A DNA stretch of 22,797 nt from Pseudomonadota bacterium (lineage in GTDB: Bacteria; Pseudomonadota; Alphaproteobacteria; Rhizobiales; Beijerinckiaceae): contig JAFAAP010000167.1 in assembly GCA_023426505.1 (NCBI GenBank), positions 1-22,797 on the forward strand, in the 5' to 3' direction. The notes beneath the pieces were generated by a model, which searched no databases, was not told the origin of the DNA, and saw nothing but the letters and a program-made list of their open reading frames with translations. Below are positions 1 through 7,810 of the stretch, one piece after another. The position numbers were made by a program, and so were the translations under genes. Each line of letters opens with the position of its first letter. Within the stretch, counting starts at the first letter, position 1.

Positions 1-32
1 GAGCAATGACGCCGGATGTACGCGCATTGCTC
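1..32 (-). terminator. Stem-loop at the window edge, possible terminator of the PBP operon
   Basis: GAGCAATG (1-8) pairs perfectly with CATTGCTC (25-32). Inside, after a one-base bulge, CGC pairs with GCG, giving about 11 pairs around a 9-nt loop. It lies about 40 nt past the stop codon of the minus-strand gene ending at 73, where a terminator for that operon would be expected. Any T-tract would lie left of position 1, outside the window, so intrinsic termination cannot be confirmed. Confidence 0.45.
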
Positions 33-72
33 GGTCGACGTGGCCGTTGGTCTTTTCGGAGGTGTTTGACCT

Positions 73-1113
73 TCACTTCTGCAGGAGATCCGCGATCGCT
101 CGGATGCGGTTTCGCGTGTAGTCCGGCAGGCCGGCGCTGATCGAGTTGCCGCTGTTGAACGAACTCTTCCCCATAAGAACCTGAACAGGGATCAGATTGC
201 GGAGCACCGGCACATTCTCGAATTCGCGCTTTCGTTCGAGGACGTCCGACTCGACCCCAAAGGCCATGAGCACCGTTGCCACGGTCTTGTCCTTGGCGGA
301 AGGGCTCTCCTGCAGCACCGCCAGAAGCTTGCCGAACTGCATCACCTGATTGACGTCGAACAGCGTCTGCTCGAGAACACCCGTAATCGGGGATTTGACT
401 TCGGTGAGTTGCATGAGCCCTGATTGATCGATCTCCTCAACCGGCAGAACGCGGAGTTCGCTCTGGAACTCCATGAATTCGGAGATCTTCTTGCCGTCAT
501 CCTCTAGCTTGTTCGCCAGTCGGACACCCGCCGGCAGCTTTCCCTCTAGGTGATACTTGGACTCGATGCAGAGAGCTTGCGGCGCCTCGCACCATCGCCG
601 TTTCGGGTTGCGGTTATGGGCGCTGCCCGGATCGACGTTGGGACGCGCTTGATCCGCCGTGATGGTTCTGTGCTTGATCGACGGATCGACCTTTTCCAGC
701 ATGTCGAGTCGAGCGTAACGGGAGAGGTCCAGTGTGCTCGGCGGCTTGTCGATCTGGAATCGCGCCTCGACCACATACACGTGGAGCTTCTCCGTGTATG
801 GCTTGGTCAGGCCATGGACCGAGACCTGAATCGTGGGTTCCTTGTACTCCGGAAAAGGGCTCAGGAACCGCTTCTCCAATGGCCTGGCGCGAGCCCAGTC
901 CTCAAACTTCATAAGGCCCGTTCCGGAGTCGTTAGCGCTGTCTTGCCGATGATCGCTGAAGGCGATGGTTCGGTCCTTCAGCCGCTCGACCGGGACTCCT
1001 GTCGCGGAAGGCACTTCCTCGACCCTGAAGTCCTGTGCCCGTGAAACGCCCATTGGGGCCATGAACGCGACAAGAACCAAGCCGGTCCGAACCATCGATC
1101 TCATCAGTTCCAT
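73..1113 (-). CDS. Secreted protein of unknown function, coupled to a class A PBP
   Basis: This 346-residue protein is not one I recognise. The N-terminus looks like a Sec signal peptide: basic residues, then a hydrophobic stretch (about residues 10-24), then SRA just before QDF, with cleavage plausible near residue 26. The mature part is soluble, rich in charged residues, and has two Cys (WCEAPQALCIE, about residues 174-181) that could form a disulfide in the periplasm. No catalytic motif is obvious. The ATG overlaps the stop of the upstream PBP gene as TGATG, so translation is probably coupled. An alternative ATG three codons in would also leave a signal peptide. Context suggests a periplasmic partner in cell-wall synthesis, but that is inference. 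Confidence 0.8.
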   Translation of the reverse strand: MELMRSMVRTGLVLVAFMAPMGVSRAQDFRVEEVPSATGVPVERLKDRTIAFSDHRQDSANDSGTGLMKFEDWARARPLEKRFLSPFPEYKEPTIQVSVHGLTKPYTEKLHVYVVEARFQIDKPPSTLDLSRYARLDMLEKVDPSIKHRTITADQARPNVDPGSAHNRNPKRRWCEAPQALCIESKYHLEGKLPAGVRLANKLEDDGKKISEFMEFQSELRVLPVEEIDQSGLMQLTEVKSPITGVLEQTLFDVNQVMQFGKLLAVLQESPSAKDKTVATVLMAFGVESDVLERKREFENVPVLRNLIPVQVLMGKSSFNSGNSISAGLPDYTRNRIRAIADLLQK

Positions 1114-3983
1114 CAGTAAACTCGCCTGCTGCCCCAGAAATACTCAGGATCGACCCGTCTCGGACGCCGGGAAGGCTCCTCTTCCCACCACGGTCCCGCA
1201 TCCGGATAGCGTGGCGCCGGAGCCTGAGCGCTCGGCCCATCGAACCAGCCCGGCTGCTGCGCATAAGGTCCGCCGTAAGGTTCTCCGTAGCCGCCGGCCT
1301 CCTCGCCATCGCTCCAGGGTTCCGGATGGCGGAAGGCATACGCCTCAGCCTGGGGCACGAGCTGGAACTGCGTTTCCCGAAGCTGCCCGAACCGGTTGAG
1401 CCGGAAATATTCGGTGAAGGCCCTGCCGCCTCCTTCAGTGATCCGGTCCCCGGTTTCCAGATCGATCGGCAAGGCGATGAGCTGGCGCGCCGCCTGCGGC
1501 GAGGGCGGACTCAGTTCGGCCTTCGGCGCATGGTGCGCCCAGGAAGCCTCGATGATGCTCTTGAAGATCGGAGCCGCGACCTTTGCGCCAGTCTGCCCTC
1601 GTCCGAGAGTACGTCGCTTCCCGTCGGCGTTGTCGTACCCGACCCAGACAGCAACCGTCACATCATTGGTGAAGCCGACGAACCAGGCGTCATTCTCGTT
1701 GTCGGATGTGCCGGTCTTGCCAGCCACGTAGGGCGCAAGCGACTTGAGGGAGCGCGCGGTGCCTCGCTCCAGAACGCCCTGCAACATGGTCTTGAGCTGA
1801 TAGAAGGCAGCACGATCCGCAGAGCCGATCGGAACCAGCGAAGGGGCATTCCGGCGATAGATCGTGCGTCCTCCCTCCTCTACGGACTCGAAGGCGTGTG
1901 GTGTCGGCATCGAGCCTTCGTTCGCGATCGCCGCGTAGAAGGCGGCAAGATCCAGGATCCGAACGGGTTGCGCACCGAGGACGAACGGGTAATGCGGCAC
2001 GCACTCGACATATAGCTGCGCCTCGAGGGCCAGTTCGCAGACCCTGCGAAGGCTCTGCTCCGGGTCCGTCTCGATACCGCCGTCGAGCAGGCGGGCCGTC
2101 ACGAGATTTTTCGAGTTTTCCAGCGCACGTCGGAGCGTCACGATGCCGGAGCGGCCGCCGTCGTAGTTCTTCGGGGTCCAGGAATCGCCGGAGCGCCCAT
2201 TCCCGCCGACCGGCGGCAGGGTGACGGGCGCGTCCCAAACGAGCGTGTTGGGCTGAAGTCCTTTTGCCAATGCGGCCAGATAGGTGAGCGGCTTGATCGC
2301 GGAGCCCGGCTGCCTGTGCGCCTGCGTCGCGCGGTTGAGCTGGCTCAGCGGGTAGGAGAAGCCGCCCGCCATTGCGAGGATGCGCCCGGTCTTGTTCTCG
2401 ATGACGACGGCGCCCCCCTGTACGGAAGGCGGCGCCCGCAGCTCCGCGCGTGCGCCGGCTTTGCCCTTCTGTTCGACGACGTTGACCCTCACCACGTCAT
2501 ACAGCTTGAGATTGCGCCGCGCCTCATCCCACGTCGTCAGCGGCAGGATGCGCCCGTCGGCGAGCCCCACCTTCATGCCGCTTTTGCGGTCCCTGCCCTG
2601 CTCCAGGACGATTGCGGCGCGCCACTGCACGTCATAGAGCGGCAGACGGGCCGTCTGGAGTGCGCGCTGCCATGCAGGGGGTGCTCCGGACTCGGCCTTA
2701 TCCTGCTGGCTCTTGACCGCAGACGCGAGATTCACCTCGGCGTTTCCAAGCTTCTGTCGGCCGACGCTCATTTCATAGCGGGCGAGACCCTCCTGCAGCG
2801 CCGCTTCGGCCGACCTTTGCAGTGCAGGATTCAGTGTGGAATGCACTGTGTAGGAGGAGTTCGTGAGGGTTTCGATGCCCGCCAGCGTCCTGATATCCCG
2901 GGTGAGATGATCGACGAAATGGAAGCCGGTGCTGCGTTGCGGACGCTCGAACGGAATCATCCGCGGAAAGGCCCCGAGAGCCTGCTTCGCCTGCTCGGCC
3001 GACAGAGCGCCATCCTCCTGCATCCGGCTCAGCACATAGGCCATGCGCTCCCGCGCGCGATCGGGATACAGATCCGGGTTGTAGTAGTTTGGCCCCTTCG
3101 GGAGGCCCGCGAGCAGCGCCCCCTCCGAGACCGTGAGCGACTTTGCCGGCTTTCCGAAATAGCTTCGAGCCGCCATCTCGATGCCCCAGGAGGCACGGCC
3201 GAGATAGATCGAATTGAGATAGATCTCGAGAATCTCGTCCTTGGTGAGTGTCCGCTCGATGCGCGATGCCACGATCATCTCACGCATCTTGCGCTCATAA
3301 GTGACATCGTCGCCGACAAGCAGGTTCTTGGCGACCTGCTGCGTGATCGTCGAGCCGCCTGCCGGACGACCGGGCTTCGCCATGTTGTTCATGAATGCAC
3401 GGATGACCCCGCGCTCGTCGACGCCCTTGTGCTGGCGAAAGCGCTTGTCCTCCGCAGCGACGAAGGCCTGCTGCACGGAAGCCGGAATGTCGGATAAGGG
3501 AACCCATTGCCGCCGATGGTCGGGCTCGTAGACCTCCGCGAAGCGTCTTCCCTGTCCATCGAGGATCACGCTCACTCCCGGGAGCTTCAATCCCTTGAGC
3601 TTAGCGACGTCCGGAAGATCGGCCACTGCAGCATTGTAGTATTGTGTGACCTCGCCGAGATCGACCGGAGGCGGTTGGACCATCTCGTTCTTGCAGAACT
3701 GGCGGTAGCTCGCGTGGAGATCGTTGAAGCTGAGCCCCTGGAGCACCTTGAGATCGCCCGTCACGCCCTCGGGATCCTCCATGGCCGTTTCGATCAGCTC
3801 GTCGAGATTGATGTCTTCGATATCGAAGGCACGCCGCATATGGGTGCAGCCGTCCTTGAGGATCCGCGTTACGTCGCCCTGGTCGCGAACCGGGTCAAAG
3901 GACGTCTTCACGCTTTCCGGCTCGACGACCACTTGGCTGAGCGTCAGGGCCGTTGCGAAGATCTTGACCAAGATGGTGCTCAT
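1113..3983 (-). CDS. Class A penicillin-binding protein (PBP1A-type transglycosylase/transpeptidase)
   Basis: Bifunctional peptidoglycan synthase acting at the outer face of the inner membrane. Counting from the ATG at 3983 (956 aa), the GT51 glycosyltransferase domain carries AAEDKRF with catalytic Glu178 and GGSTITQQ at 209-216. The transpeptidase domain has SAIK (Ser561 nucleophile, Lys564), SKN (624-626) and KTG (756-758). All key residues are present. Unusual features are a short, weak N-terminal hydrophobic segment (about residues 3-18), an extra region of roughly 130-140 residues before the GT domain, and a Pro/Gly/Trp/Tyr-rich C-terminal tail of about 70 residues. A TTG at 4004 could add seven residues, but neither start has a clear SD; ATG is preferred. 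The stop overlaps the next gene's start (TGATG). Confidence 0.93.
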   Translation of the reverse strand: MSTILVKIFATALTLSQVVVEPESVKTSFDPVRDQGDVTRILKDGCTHMRRAFDIEDINLDELIETAMEDPEGVTGDLKVLQGLSFNDLHASYRQFCKNEMVQPPPVDLGEVTQYYNAAVADLPDVAKLKGLKLPGVSVILDGQGRRFAEVYEPDHRRQWVPLSDIPASVQQAFVAAEDKRFRQHKGVDERGVIRAFMNNMAKPGRPAGGSTITQQVAKNLLVGDDVTYERKMREMIVASRIERTLTKDEILEIYLNSIYLGRASWGIEMAARSYFGKPAKSLTVSEGALLAGLPKGPNYYNPDLYPDRARERMAYVLSRMQEDGALSAEQAKQALGAFPRMIPFERPQRSTGFHFVDHLTRDIRTLAGIETLTNSSYTVHSTLNPALQRSAEAALQEGLARYEMSVGRQKLGNAEVNLASAVKSQQDKAESGAPPAWQRALQTARLPLYDVQWRAAIVLEQGRDRKSGMKVGLADGRILPLTTWDEARRNLKLYDVVRVNVVEQKGKAGARAELRAPPSVQGGAVVIENKTGRILAMAGGFSYPLSQLNRATQAHRQPGSAIKPLTYLAALAKGLQPNTLVWDAPVTLPPVGGNGRSGDSWTPKNYDGGRSGIVTLRRALENSKNLVTARLLDGGIETDPEQSLRRVCELALEAQLYVECVPHYPFVLGAQPVRILDLAAFYAAIANEGSMPTPHAFESVEEGGRTIYRRNAPSLVPIGSADRAAFYQLKTMLQGVLERGTARSLKSLAPYVAGKTGTSDNENDAWFVGFTNDVTVAVWVGYDNADGKRRTLGRGQTGAKVAAPIFKSIIEASWAHHAPKAELSPPSPQAARQLIALPIDLETGDRITEGGGRAFTEYFRLNRFGQLRETQFQLVPQAEAYAFRHPEPWSDGEEAGGYGEPYGGPYAQQPGWFDGPSAQAPAPRYPDAGPWWEEEPSRRPRRVDPEYFWGSRRVY

Positions 3984-4427
3984 CGGCACGCCCGAATGCA
4001 ACAAAGTTCAGGCAAGAAGGTGGTTCCGTTCTCGTGATCGGTCGCCGGCCGGCGGACCGGGTGCCTGTCCTGGTCTAAAGAGGTCATGCTGAACGTGAGG
4101 TGGACAAAAAGGCTGTTTGGCGGCGCATGAGCAACCGCCACCCCGCAGATCATCGGATCCTTGTCCATCACACCTTCACGGTTTCGCGACCCGCGCGGAC
4201 TTTACATCCTCGCTCAAGAAGAGATGGTGAGCCGGGTCCATCATGTCCATCCCGATCAGACGAAGCAAAGTGCCTGCTCCGGTCCCGACCGGCGTTGCAG
4301 ACTTGAGCCGCAAGGCTTCACGGCAGCCACGAAAAGACAAACGGCGCAAAGGGATAGGTGATCTTGTGAAGAGGCCGCGGGAATCCCATGATGGTTAACA
4401 AAGCGTCAACGTCCGCCTGGGTGTCGC
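3984..4427. other. Non-coding stretch between divergent genes
   Basis: About 440 nt separate the PBP start (minus) from a small plus-strand gene, so both promoters should lie here. I see no convincing gene, RNA gene or strong sigma70 promoter. The only evident structure is a perfect 12-bp GC palindrome, CGCCGGCCGGCG (4043-4054). Short ORFs on both strands overlap each other and have neither SD sequences nor recognisable products. Confidence 0.5.
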
Positions 4428-4829
4428 ATGACCAAACGCATCGAAGAACTAGAGGCTCAGATTGCGAGGCTCCGGGAGGAGCTCCGGCATGCCGAAGCCG
4501 CTCTCTGGGAAGAGAAATCACGGGCTCCGGCGATCGACGATTATGTTCGCTGTCCTCTCACGAACTTCTACGGGCGGGTGACAAACGTGATCCCAAGACT
4601 CCACGGCCGCCCCTGGGTCGAAATCCGACCGTATCTCGCGGAGGGTCTGCCAGGAAGCGGCACGCTCGATCTGTACGACAACTGGGAGCTGATCGATCCG
4701 CCCGAGAACGACGATGCCTTCCCGTTCACCAGCCGAGGAAGCGAGCTTCCGATCGCGCCGATCGCATGGCCGAGCAAAGCCCGTGAACCCCACCGCGTGA
4801 AGACGAAGTACTACCTCGTAAAGTGGTAG
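4428..4829 (+). CDS. Small hypothetical protein with an N-terminal coiled coil
   Basis: This 133-residue protein is not recognised. Residues 2-31 (KRIEELEAQIARLREEL and onward) have heptad-like Leu/Ile spacing and strong charge, typical of a short amphipathic coiled coil. The rest looks like a compact mixed domain (DYVRCPLTNFYGRV, WVEIRPYL, DLYDNWELI). There is no signal peptide or membrane segment. The ATG at 4428 has no clear SD, so the start is uncertain. It converges on the Rid-family gene with only 15 nt between the stops and no terminator visible. It may be an ordinary lineage-restricted gene unrelated to the catabolic operon. Confidence 0.65.
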   Translation: MTKRIEELEAQIARLREELRHAEAALWEEKSRAPAIDDYVRCPLTNFYGRVTNVIPRLHGRPWVEIRPYLAEGLPGSGTLDLYDNWELIDPPENDDAFPFTSRGSELPIAPIAWPSKAREPHRVKTKYYLVKW

Positions 4830-4844
4830 ACCGCGATCAGGTTC

Positions 4845-5288
4845 TCATCCCGCCGTCGGCACGATGGCGGTCGCTTCGATCTCCAACCGAGCCTGCTTTT
4901 CGACCAGACGTACGACCTGGACCAGCGCCATGGCAGGATAATGGGCGCCGAGCACCTCCCGGTAGGCGCGACCGAGCTCGCGGAGGTTGGCAAGGTATTC
5001 GTCGATGTCCACGACGTACCAGGTGAGGCGCACGATGTGCTGAGGCCCCGCACCTCCCTCGGCGAGGATTGCGAGGATGTTCTCGAAGGTCTGCCGGGCC
5101 TGCGCCACGAAGCCGTCCGGAAATACTCCGGCTTCGTTCCATCCGACGATTCCTCCGGTCACGAGCACCCTCCCCTCGGCCATCATACCGTTGGAATAGC
5201 CCTTGGGCACGGGCCAGTGCTTGGGATGAAGGACCTCGGGCACGTCGTCTGCGGTCGGCGGCACGCCGGAGCTGAGAGGGACAGTCAC
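4845..5288 (-). CDS. Rid (YjgF/YER057c/UK114) family protein, last gene of the aryl-CoA operon
   Basis: A 147-residue Rid-fold protein, recognised by VLVTGGIVGW, QARQTFENILAIL, RLTWYVVDIDEY and LEIEATAIV. Archetypal RidA hydrolyses enamine/imine intermediates and releases ammonia, using an Arg that holds the substrate carboxylate (E. coli RidA Arg105). Here the matching segment reads YPAMALVQVVRL, with Met120 in place of that Arg, so canonical 2-aminoacrylate deaminase activity is doubtful. Start choice: GTG at 5288 overlaps the upstream stop as GTGA and has AGGAG eight bases upstream; a TTG at 5294 would sit too close to that SD. Its place in a 2-aminobenzoyl-CoA operon suggests action on a CoA-bound enamine; this is inference. 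Confidence 0.9.
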   Translation of the reverse strand: MTVPLSSGVPPTADDVPEVLHPKHWPVPKGYSNGMMAEGRVLVTGGIVGWNEAGVFPDGFVAQARQTFENILAILAEGGAGPQHIVRLTWYVVDIDEYLANLRELGRAYREVLGAHYPAMALVQVVRLVEKQARLEIEATAIVPTAG

Positions 5289-5752
5289 TGGCAAGTCTCC
5301 TGATAGCGTTCCACCGCGGCTCGAAGGTCCTCGGGCAGCGCAATGGATCTATGGGTTTCGAGCGATGTCGTCACCATCACGAGCCGGGCCTGCAAGACCG
5401 GCTCCGACGAGCGAGAGGCAGAGATTTTGAGCGTGAGCGATGAGCGGCCGATCCGCTCCACAAGCACGGAGAAATCGAGCCTGTCGCCCATAAAGCCAGG
5501 CTTCGCGAAATCGGCTCCGGCGCTCACGAACCCGAGACCGATCCGCCTTGGGCCGATCATCTCGTGATAGTCGATCCCGAGCGCCTCTTCGAACCAGTCC
5601 TCGACGACCCCGTTCAGAATGTCGAAATAACGCGCGAAGTAGACGATTCCCGCCGGGTCGCAGTGGGAGAAACGAATCGGAACGGTCGTCCGCCAGGCGC
5701 GATCTCCAACGGCCTGGTCTATCCGTTCGCTCAATCCGGATCCTTGATCCAT
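5285..5752 (-). CDS. Hotdog-fold acyl-CoA thioesterase (4-hydroxybenzoyl-CoA thioesterase/YbgC type)
   Basis: A 155-residue single-hotdog protein. The segment RFSHCDPAGIVYFARYF contains the signature Asp (Asp32) of the 4HBT/YbgC class, which activates water or forms the catalytic site for CoA-thioester hydrolysis. Family substrates include aromatic and short-chain acyl-CoAs. The first possible codon is GTG at 5755, directly followed by ATG at 5752; AGGG upstream (spacing 5 or 8) serves either, and ATG is preferred. It begins 11 nt after the acyl-CoA dehydrogenase stop and overlaps the Rid gene by 4 nt, so it is firmly within the operon. Likely roles are CoA recycling from dead-end thioesters or releasing a ring-opened product. 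Confidence 0.9.
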   Translation of the reverse strand: MDQGSGLSERIDQAVGDRAWRTTVPIRFSHCDPAGIVYFARYFDILNGVVEDWFEEALGIDYHEMIGPRRIGLGFVSAGADFAKPGFMGDRLDFSVLVERIGRSSLTLKISASRSSEPVLQARLVMVTTSLETHRSIALPEDLRAAVERYQETCQ

Positions 5753-5763
5753 CACTAGATCCC

Positions 5764-6972
5764 TTATGATCCCGGCGCCTGCTGACGAACGGGCGCGGCC
5801 CGGACCTCAGCCATCTTGAGGAGTTCGCGCGCGATGACGATCTTCTGCACCTCCGTCGCCCCCTCGTAGATGCGCAGCGCCCTGATCTCGCGATAGAGCT
5901 CCTCGACCTTGACGCCCTTGGTAACCCCGAGCCCGCCGAAGACCTGAACGGCCTTGTCGATCACACTCTGGGCGGCCTCGGTCGCGTGCATCTTCGCCAT
6001 GGCGGCTTCGCGGGTGACGCGGGCCGCACCCTGGTCCTTGGTCCAGGCGGCGCGGTAGACCAGGAGCGCGGACGTATCGATCAGGGTCGCCATGTCGGCA
6101 AGCGCCGCTTGCGTCAGCTGGAGATCGCTCAAGGGAGCACCGAACAGGTGTCGCACCGATGAATGGCGCAAGGCCTCATCGAGGGCCCGTCGGGCGAAGC
6201 CGAGGGCGGCTGCCCCGACCGTGGAGCGGAAGACGTCGAGGGTCGCCATCGCGACCTTGAAACCTTCTCCGGGACCGCCGATGCGGTTTGCAAGAGGGAC
6301 CCGGCAGTTGTCGAAGCGCAGCGTCGCAAGCGGGTGCGGGGCGATGACCTCGATCCGGTCCTCGATGGTGAGACCGGGAGTTTGTGCGTCCACGACAAAG
6401 GCCGACAGTCCCCGCGCGCCGGGCGCCTCGCCCGACCGGGCGAAGACCACGTAGTGGTCGGCGATCCCGCCATTCGAGATCCAGGTCTTGGCCCCATCGA
6501 TCCGCACATGGTCGGGCCCGTCGGGGACGGCCGTGGTGCTCATCGCCGCGACGTCGGATCCGGCCTCGGGCTCGGAGAGTGCGAAGGCCGCAATGGTCTG
6601 GCCCTGAGCGACTGAAGGCAGATACCGCCGTTTCAACTCTTCGGAGCCGAACAGCGTGATCGGACCGGTACCAAGGCCCTGCATGGCAAAGGCGAAATCC
6701 GCCAGTCCATCCTGGTACGCTAGCGTCTCGCGGGCGAGACAGAGCGTCCGTACGTCGAAGCTGGGATACAGCCCGCCATAGGCCTGAGGAACCGCCGCCC
6801 GCAGCCAGCCGGCCTCGCCGAGCTTCCCCACGATCCGGCGGCAGGAGGCGTCCACATCGTGATGATCCACGAGATCATGGACCTGCTCGGCGGCCCACTG
6901 GCTCAGCTCGCCCGCGAACCGGCGGTGGCGCTCCTCGAAGAAGGGCCAGGAGAGAAAGCTGGAATCGATCAC
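5764..6972 (-). CDS. Acyl-CoA dehydrogenase (FAD-dependent)
   Basis: A 402-residue enzyme of normal ACAD length. The middle beta domain has AFALSEPEAGSD (129-140) and KTWISNGGIADHYVVFA (162-178), the usual acyl-CoA and FAD-contacting segments. The C-terminal helical domain has QVFGGLGVTKG (343-353) and the catalytic base Glu370 in RIYEGATEVQ, at the position used by short/medium-chain dehydrogenases. It oxidises acyl-CoA to 2-enoyl-CoA and passes electrons to ETF. It starts at GTG 6972, one base past the crotonase stop, with AGGGAG six bases upstream. In this operon it probably oxidises an alicyclic or ring-opened CoA ester after dearomatisation (inference from context). Confidence 0.95.
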   Translation of the reverse strand: MIDSSFLSWPFFEERHRRFAGELSQWAAEQVHDLVDHHDVDASCRRIVGKLGEAGWLRAAVPQAYGGLYPSFDVRTLCLARETLAYQDGLADFAFAMQGLGTGPITLFGSEELKRRYLPSVAQGQTIAAFALSEPEAGSDVAAMSTTAVPDGPDHVRIDGAKTWISNGGIADHYVVFARSGEAPGARGLSAFVVDAQTPGLTIEDRIEVIAPHPLATLRFDNCRVPLANRIGGPGEGFKVAMATLDVFRSTVGAAALGFARRALDEALRHSSVRHLFGAPLSDLQLTQAALADMATLIDTSALLVYRAAWTKDQGAARVTREAAMAKMHATEAAQSVIDKAVQVFGGLGVTKGVKVEELYREIRALRIYEGATEVQKIVIARELLKMAEVRAAPVRQQAPGS

Positions 6973-6973
6973 C

Positions 6974-7810
6974 TCAATCTCCCTGGAAAACCGGCTTTTC
7001 CTTCGCGGCGAAGGCGCGGTAGGCCCGGGCGAAGTCTTCGGTCGTCATGCAGAGCGCCTGCGCCACCGCCTCGGCTTCGATCGCCTCCTCGACGGACATG
7101 GCCCATTCCATGGCGAGCATGCGCTTGGTCATCGTGTTGGCGTAAGTCGGACCGGTGCCGATCGCCGCCGCCAGAGACTGCGCCTCGCGGAGCAGGTCCG
7201 CACTGTCGACGATGCGGCCGAAAAATCCCCAGCGCTCGCCCTCCTCGGCGCTCATGAAGCGGCCGGTATAGAGCAGCTCCGAGGCGCGCCCCTGCCCGAT
7301 GATGCGGGGCAGGATGGCGCAAGCCCCCATGTCACAGCCGGCGAGCCCCACCTTGTTGAACAGGAAGGCCACTTTGGCACCTGGCGCGGCAAGGCGCAGG
7401 TCGGACGCCATCGCGACGATGGCGCCAGCGCCGGCGCAGATTCCCTCCACGGCTGCGATGACCGGCTGAGGCGCAGCCCGCATGGCTTTCACCAGTTCGC
7501 CCGTCATCCGCGTGAAGGCGGTCAATCCCTTGGTATCCATCGCGACCAGCGGACCGATGATCTCGAACACGTCGCCGCCGGACGAGAAGTTGCCGCCGGC
7601 ACCTGTGACGACGATTGCCTTCACCTGCTCGTCCCTGGCGCAGGCGTGGAAGAAGTCCGTCAGCTCCCGATAGCTCTCGAAGGTCAGCGGATTCTTTTTC
7701 TCGGGCCGGTTGAGCGTCACGGTCGCGACGGGGCCGTCAACCGCCAGGAGGAAATGGCGGGATCGATATTCGGCAAGCGGCAGCGTCACTGCGTTGGCGT
7801 AGTGCGTCAC
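6974..7810 (-). CDS. Enoyl-CoA hydratase/isomerase (crotonase) family protein
   Basis: A 278-residue crotonase-fold protein with the oxyanion-hole segments FSSGGDVFEI (75-84) and GICAGAGAIVAMASDLRL (123-140). The catalytic loop reads FNKVGLAGCDMGACAILPRIIG (151-172). The usual first hydratase Glu is replaced by Asn152, while Asp160 falls where dienoyl-CoA isomerase and 4-chlorobenzoyl-CoA dehalogenase carry a catalytic Asp; Glu178 (ASELL) is kept. This alignment is from memory. A simple hydratase role is therefore not assured; isomerisation or ring hydrolysis is possible. The GTG start at 7810 overlaps the MarR stop (GTGA) and has GGGAGG six bases upstream. The open frame runs further upstream, but that part is out-of-frame MarR sequence. 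Confidence 0.92.
   Translation of the reverse strand: MTHYANAVTLPLAEYRSRHFLLAVDGPVATVTLNRPEKKNPLTFESYRELTDFFHACARDEQVKAIVVTGAGGNFSSGGDVFEIIGPLVAMDTKGLTAFTRMTGELVKAMRAAPQPVIAAVEGICAGAGAIVAMASDLRLAAPGAKVAFLFNKVGLAGCDMGACAILPRIIGQGRASELLYTGRFMSAEEGERWGFFGRIVDSADLLREAQSLAAAIGTGPTYANTMTKRMLAMEWAMSVEEAIEAEAVAQALCMTTEDFARAYRAFAAKEKPVFQGD

Noticed and set aside
2316..3497. 393-residue plus-strand open frame inside the PBP gene
   Set aside because: It is antisense to conserved GT51 and transpeptidase motifs. Arg/Leu-rich composition and no SD indicate a shadow frame.
4043..4054. CGCCGGCCGGCG palindrome as an operator
   Set aside because: Such GC palindromes are expected by chance in DNA of this composition. 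No promoter elements or second copy accompany it.
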